The notes under the pieces were generated by a model. It saw only the letters and a program-made list of their open reading frames with translations, ran no database searches and was not told the DNA's origin. Below, piece by piece: positions 8,472-11,659 of a DNA stretch of 11,659 nucleotides. This DNA is from Hyphochytrium catenoides. Its lineage: Eukaryota > Sar > Hyphochytriomycetes > Hyphochytriales > Hyphochytriaceae. How positions within the stretch are numbered: the first letter of the stretch is position 1; every line of letters begins with the position of its first letter. Where the stretch lies: NCBI GenBank assembly GCA_900088475.1, contig FLMG01000068.1:1-11659 (forward strand). Direction: 5' to 3'. Made by a program: the position numbers and the translations under genes.

Positions 8472-9290
8472 AGACGGATGGAGAAGCAGGAAGAACGATT
8501 GACAAGGAGGGAGGAGAAGCTAAGAACGTGACGGGAGAGGCAGTCACTTGGGCTGCTCACTGCTAGTGAATAACACTTATAACCATGAACCTATCCCTTT
8601 ATCATTGCAGGAGCTCCCCATCACCTCCTCCTTTCTACTGCTTTAGCTGCTCAAGGGTCAGTGCTCTCCATCTATTGCAACCCTGAGTCTCTGTCGTTCT
8701 CTTGATCGCTCTGCGCATCATAAACTACTTGCACTATCCCGATGCTAGCGTCAAACGTGCCGAAACTAGCATTTACGCTGTCGATAGTAGTGGTATCACA
8801 CTCACAAACCTATACGCTGGAAGGTCTAACCGATTTTAAGAGACCTGACCAAATCAGCGAAAATACCCCATACAGGGGACACTCCTCCCATAAGACTGCA
8901 GAACATGAGTAGTGGTCCTCTTTCTTAGGGGGACAGGGGCGTTATTTGGGTGATGGCACCGCGACAAGTCAAAAGCGGTTTTCGCACATTTCTGAAGCTT
9001 TTTCTGGCTGTTTCTAACGAATTTCAGAGATTATCGCCTTTTGCAAGCTCAAAGACCACCCGCTATTGGAGGTTCTTAACGTTCAGTAGATCATGTCAAT
9101 AGCCTTTGTTGTCTATTAGGATCAATTCGTTGACATCTGGCAGCCAGCACTCAGAGAGACGAAGTTTAAAGAACTTTAATCGCTTTTGCCACTCAGACGA
9201 GGACTCGGTATTGTGAAAGGCATCCTATCCACATTTCTTTACCTCCTGTTATCTTTTTCTGTCTATTGCTGGTCAATTCTACTTGGAAGC
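8472..9290. other. Intergenic region between TIM21 and the 159-aa gene
   Basis: No supported gene. The first 140 bp are the likely TIM21 3' UTR. An acceptor-like TTTATCATTGCAG ends at 8610 but no matching donor or sensible exon follows. From about 8700 to 9180 base composition is plain, without the CT/GA bias seen elsewhere. An exact 7-bp inverted repeat, ATGCTAG at 8742-8748 and CTAGCAT at 8766-8772, leaves a 17-base loop. TTAAAGAACTTTAA at 9165-9178 is a near-palindrome. The last 100 bp should include the leader of the next gene. Confidence 0.4.
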
Positions 9291-10094
9291 ATGCCAATAG
9301 CGCAGAAGAAGCCCGTGAAGGGTAGCAGCGGAGGACCTTCGTCTCCTTCCCTTCTCGCAAAGGCAGGCGGTAGAGTGACGCAGAAAGAGTTTCTGAATGA
9401 CACGTCAAGCAGCATCGCTGGGGTGATAGAGAACCTCAAGAATCACCTTGCAGTCCTAGAACAAGGTGCATATCTTATCTCTTGTCGGCGCTCTGTCTTG
9501 GCCTGAGGCTATTCCACTGCACCTTCGCTGACATTTGTTCCTTGGTTTTGCCATCTAAATCTCCGGTGCTGTTACTGATATCCTCTCACTCACACACAGT
9601 GTCCTCATGGTGTCTCTCTTCCTCTTTCTTTCTCTCTCTCTCTCTTTCTCTCTCTCTTTTTTCTCTCTTGCTTTGCCTCTTTCTCTCTCGCTCTCCTCTC
9701 TGTATCCATCGCTCTTCACTCTGACTGTTCCTCTTTTTCTCTCCTTTCTCGGTCTCCCTGCAACTGTGTGACACAGAAATAAAGGCGGACAAGAAAGGGA
9801 AGAAAGACTATGAAGATGAGTTGGGCAAGCTGCAGAGACGGAAAGATGAGCTGATAGAGAGAACCAAGAAGAATCAAGAGTATGCTCGAGCCTTTGATTG
9901 TGACGTCGGGCCCTTTGAACAGAAGTAAGGCCCTACTCCTTCCCGGACCTTTATTACTCTTGCGTTCTCCTCTCTCTCACTCTCTCCATTTCTGTTGCAG
10001 TGTTCTTCCCGTCCTCCTCTCTCTCTTCTCTCTATTTGCTCTCATTCCCTTTTCTTCTTCTCCTCTCCTCTTTCTCTTGTTCTTCCTCTATTCT

Positions 10095-10133
<39 letters not shown>

Positions 10134-10975
10134 TCTCTCTGTTTGCTCTCATTCCCTTTTCTTCTTCTCCTCTCCTCTTGCTCTTGTTCTTCCTCGATTC
10201 TTCTGTCTCTCTCTCTCTCTTCTGTTACTCTGTCTCTCTCAATTCTCTCGCTATCCTCTTAGTTCCTTGTCAGTATTTGAGCTTATTCTGTTGAGTCCAT
10301 CCGCAGCTCCAGATTCTTTAGTCGTCTTTCTTCCATATCCTCTTCTCTCTCAGAAAGCTTCTACCATATGTCTTTAGACACTCAAGACATACTTTACCTC
10401 TAACAATCTTTCCTCCTCTTTGTCTCTCTCTCCCTGTCTCTTTACCTATCTTTCTCTCTCTCCTCTCCTCTCCCATCAATTCCTTTTAGGTACGTCTCTA
10501 TGACTTCACAGATGAGCGTTCTGTACGAGAACGCCAAAGAAGAACATGCTAAGGGTTTGAAGCTTCTGGTATGACTTGAAACTTGATGTCACGCGAGGGC
10601 GGAGGGTGGCTTCTTTCTTTCTTTCTTTTTCTCTCTCTCTCTCTGTGGATGTTTATTGCGTCTCTCTCTCTCTCTCTCCATTCTTCCTCTTCTTCTGTTG
10701 TGAAGGTGTTTTACTCTCCCTCTTTGAAACGTATCTCTTTCCTGTTCTCTCCTTCCAGGATCCTCTACCCTCAGTCCTACATCTGCCGCGTCTGCTCTCT
10801 TTAAATGGAGGTCTCCGTTCTCTCTCGTCGCCTTAGCACACTAGGGGCCGTTGCTCGTGTTGAACACTCTTTCCTTTCTTTCCTTTCTCTCTGTCAGATG
10901 GACGAGTTCAACTATCATCCTGCCTTCAAGAGATACAGAGACAGCTTCACAGCAGTGCCATTCAAGCCAGCATAA
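9291..10975 (+). CDS. Coiled-coil protein with conserved-looking C-terminus, 4 exons, 159 aa
   Basis: Exons are 9291-9465, 9777-9924, 10490-10568 and 10898-10975. Donors are GTGCAT, GTAAGG and GTATGA; acceptors end CACAG, TTTAG and GTCAG. Phases agree (1,2,0), giving 480 nt to TAA. ATG 9291 is the first in its frame. Residues 1-30 are a basic, Ser/Gly-rich tail (MPIAQKKPVKGSSGG). Residues about 31-105 are strongly helical and coiled-coil-like (TQKEFLNDTSSSIAGVIENL, then DELGKLQRRKDELIERTKK). After FDCDVGPFEQKYV comes a second helix, and the end is rich in aromatics and basics: MDEFNYHPAFKRYRDSF then TAVPFKPA. That sharply defined end looks like a family signature, and the overall build is reminiscent of small ciliary or centrosomal coiled-coil proteins, but I cannot name the family and this resemblance is only an impression. 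The gene structure is well supported; the function is open. Confidence 0.8.
10024..10222 (+). repeat. Tandem duplication inside intron 2 of the 159-aa gene, period 107 bp
   Basis: The word TTTGCTCTCATTCCC occurs at 10035 and again at 10142, 107 bp apart. About 90 bp around each are alike, with roughly three substitutions (ATTTGCT/GTTTGCT, TTTCTC/TTGCTC, CTCTATT/CTCGATT). Each copy ends in a (CT)n run, which probably drove the duplication. It lies wholly in intron 9925-10489. Confidence 0.85.
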
Positions 10976-11368
10976 AGGGAAGAAACCAGAGCAAACGAAA
11001 GGGTTAAGAGCATGAACCCCTTCGTCTAGTCTTTCCTACCCCGCTTGCTAATGAAGAAAAGGTAGATTAGGTCGTAAGATCGGAGCCAGCAACATGAGGA
11101 TGGTCATTCCAGGGAAAACTCATCGTCTACCCACTGCTCCCAGAAGGACCTTGGCATCAATCATCGCGAAAGAAAGACGAAAAGAGAGAGAGAGAGGTGT
11201 GGAGAGAGAGAGGGAGATGGAGAGAGAAAACGGGGGAGTGAGAGACGGACCACAACGTGCAGCCCTTTAGACCGTTCTGCAGCTTCTCTTGCTATATTCT
11301 CTCGAATATCAGCTCTTTTAGAGTGTCATTTCCTATGAGCAGACCTCCTCTTCCGCGATCATCTTTCT
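10976..11368. other. Convergent 3' region between the 159-aa gene and the minus-strand oxygenase
   Basis: The two genes end towards each other 393 bp apart. The region holds unique sequence, then a GA-rich block near 11181-11235. No open frame looks like protein on either strand. An AATAAA hexamer on the minus strand (11368-11373) overlaps the oxygenase stop codon; it could serve as a polyadenylation signal only if cleavage is very close to the stop, so it is probably coincidence. Confidence 0.4.
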
Positions 11369-11508
11369 TTATTTTCCATAGATCCAGAAGCGAACAGCGA
11401 TCAGCGGCTTATTCTTCACTTTGGTGATCGCGTTATGGTACGTCCGGCTATCGAAGAGCAAGAGACGGTCAGGAAGAGGCTCGATGTCTAATGATTCCTG
11501 CCTGGGAC
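11369..11508 (-). CDS. 2-oxoglutarate/Fe(II)-dependent oxygenase, last exon (partial)
   Basis: On the minus strand an acceptor (GTGCATTAG) precedes an exon of 140 nt, two carried bases then 45 codons and TAA. It encodes PRQESLDIEPLPDRLLLFDS, then RTYHNAITKV, then KNKPLIAVRFWIYGK. The order, Pro then Asp-Arg-Leu-Leu-Leu-Phe-Asp-Ser, then His, then Arg just before Phe-Trp, matches the C-terminal strands of 2OG-Fe(II) dioxygenases of the prolyl-4-hydroxylase-like type. There the distal His binds iron and a following basic residue binds the 2-oxoglutarate carboxylate. The HxD half and the N-terminus lie beyond the right edge. The substrate cannot be told. The call rests on about 35 residues, so it is good but not certain. 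The upstream intron fills 11509-11659 and beyond. Confidence 0.65.
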
Positions 11509-11546
11509 CTAATGCACAGAGAGAGAGAGAGAGGTTGGGAATGGGG

Positions 11547-11577
<31 letters not shown>

Positions 11578-11659
11578 GGTGACCGGGGGAGAGAGCGTGT
11601 AAATGAGAGGGACAAAGAGAGAGGGAGAAGCGGAGAAGGTGAGGAAAGGGGCGGGGGGG
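11509..11659 (-). repeat. GA tracts on plus strand (CT on minus), intron of the oxygenase gene
   Basis: Runs of GA at 11519-11532 and 11551-11577, then GA/GGGA-rich sequence ending in a G run at the window edge. Read on the minus strand this is a CT-rich polypyrimidine intron leading to the acceptor at 11509-11510, mirroring the CT-rich introns of the plus-strand genes. Confidence 0.6.

Noticed and set aside
8949-8995. TGATG...CTGA pair as a possible C/D snoRNA
   Set aside because: Box C match is imperfect, the spacing is short and there is no terminal stem.

Overview
The window is nuclear DNA of a microbial eukaryote. Coding sequence comes as short exons separated by GT...AG introns of about 56-600 bp, and many introns carry long pyrimidine (CT) tracts. 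There are no bacterial operons, ribosome-binding sites, CRISPR arrays, rRNAs, tRNAs or recognisable transposon genes. Most track-length open frames are shadows of CT/GA repeats (Ser-Leu or Arg-Glu dipeptide runs), so I rebuilt the genes by hand from splice sites, reading-frame phase and protein sense. The intron-rich, CT-laden style suggests a free-living protist or alga (alveolate or stramenopile type). That placement is a weak guess; nothing here fixes the taxon.

Layout. 1-1763: GA-rich sequence holding an unexplained open frame (71-523), a short tandem repeat, a pair of TGACCAAT boxes, and exon-like fragments I could not join into one model. 1764-2713: a roughly 345-bp compound CT microsatellite, then GA-rich sequence. 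2714-4358 (or to 4720): a three- or four-exon plus-strand gene for a Ser-rich, highly charged protein of unknown function with two possible ends. 4721-6010: gene-free, with a (TA)n run and about 600 bp of degenerate repeats of roughly 30 bp. 6011-8471: a complete seven-exon gene for the mitochondrial inner-membrane translocase subunit TIM21 (252 aa), the most secure call. 8472-9290: intergenic and compositionally plain. 9291-10975: a four-exon gene for a 159-aa coiled-coil protein with a distinctive aromatic/basic C-terminus, family not identified. 11369-11508, minus strand: the last exon of a 2-oxoglutarate/Fe(II)-dependent oxygenase gene that runs off the right edge and converges on the 159-aa gene.

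The genes show no common pathway. This looks like ordinary, loosely packed eukaryotic sequence rather than a functional cluster, and I found no new biological system. The items most worth following are the family of the 159-aa protein, the alternative end of the Ser-rich gene, the degenerate repeat field upstream of TIM21, and the way CT/GA tract orientation follows the direction of transcription.
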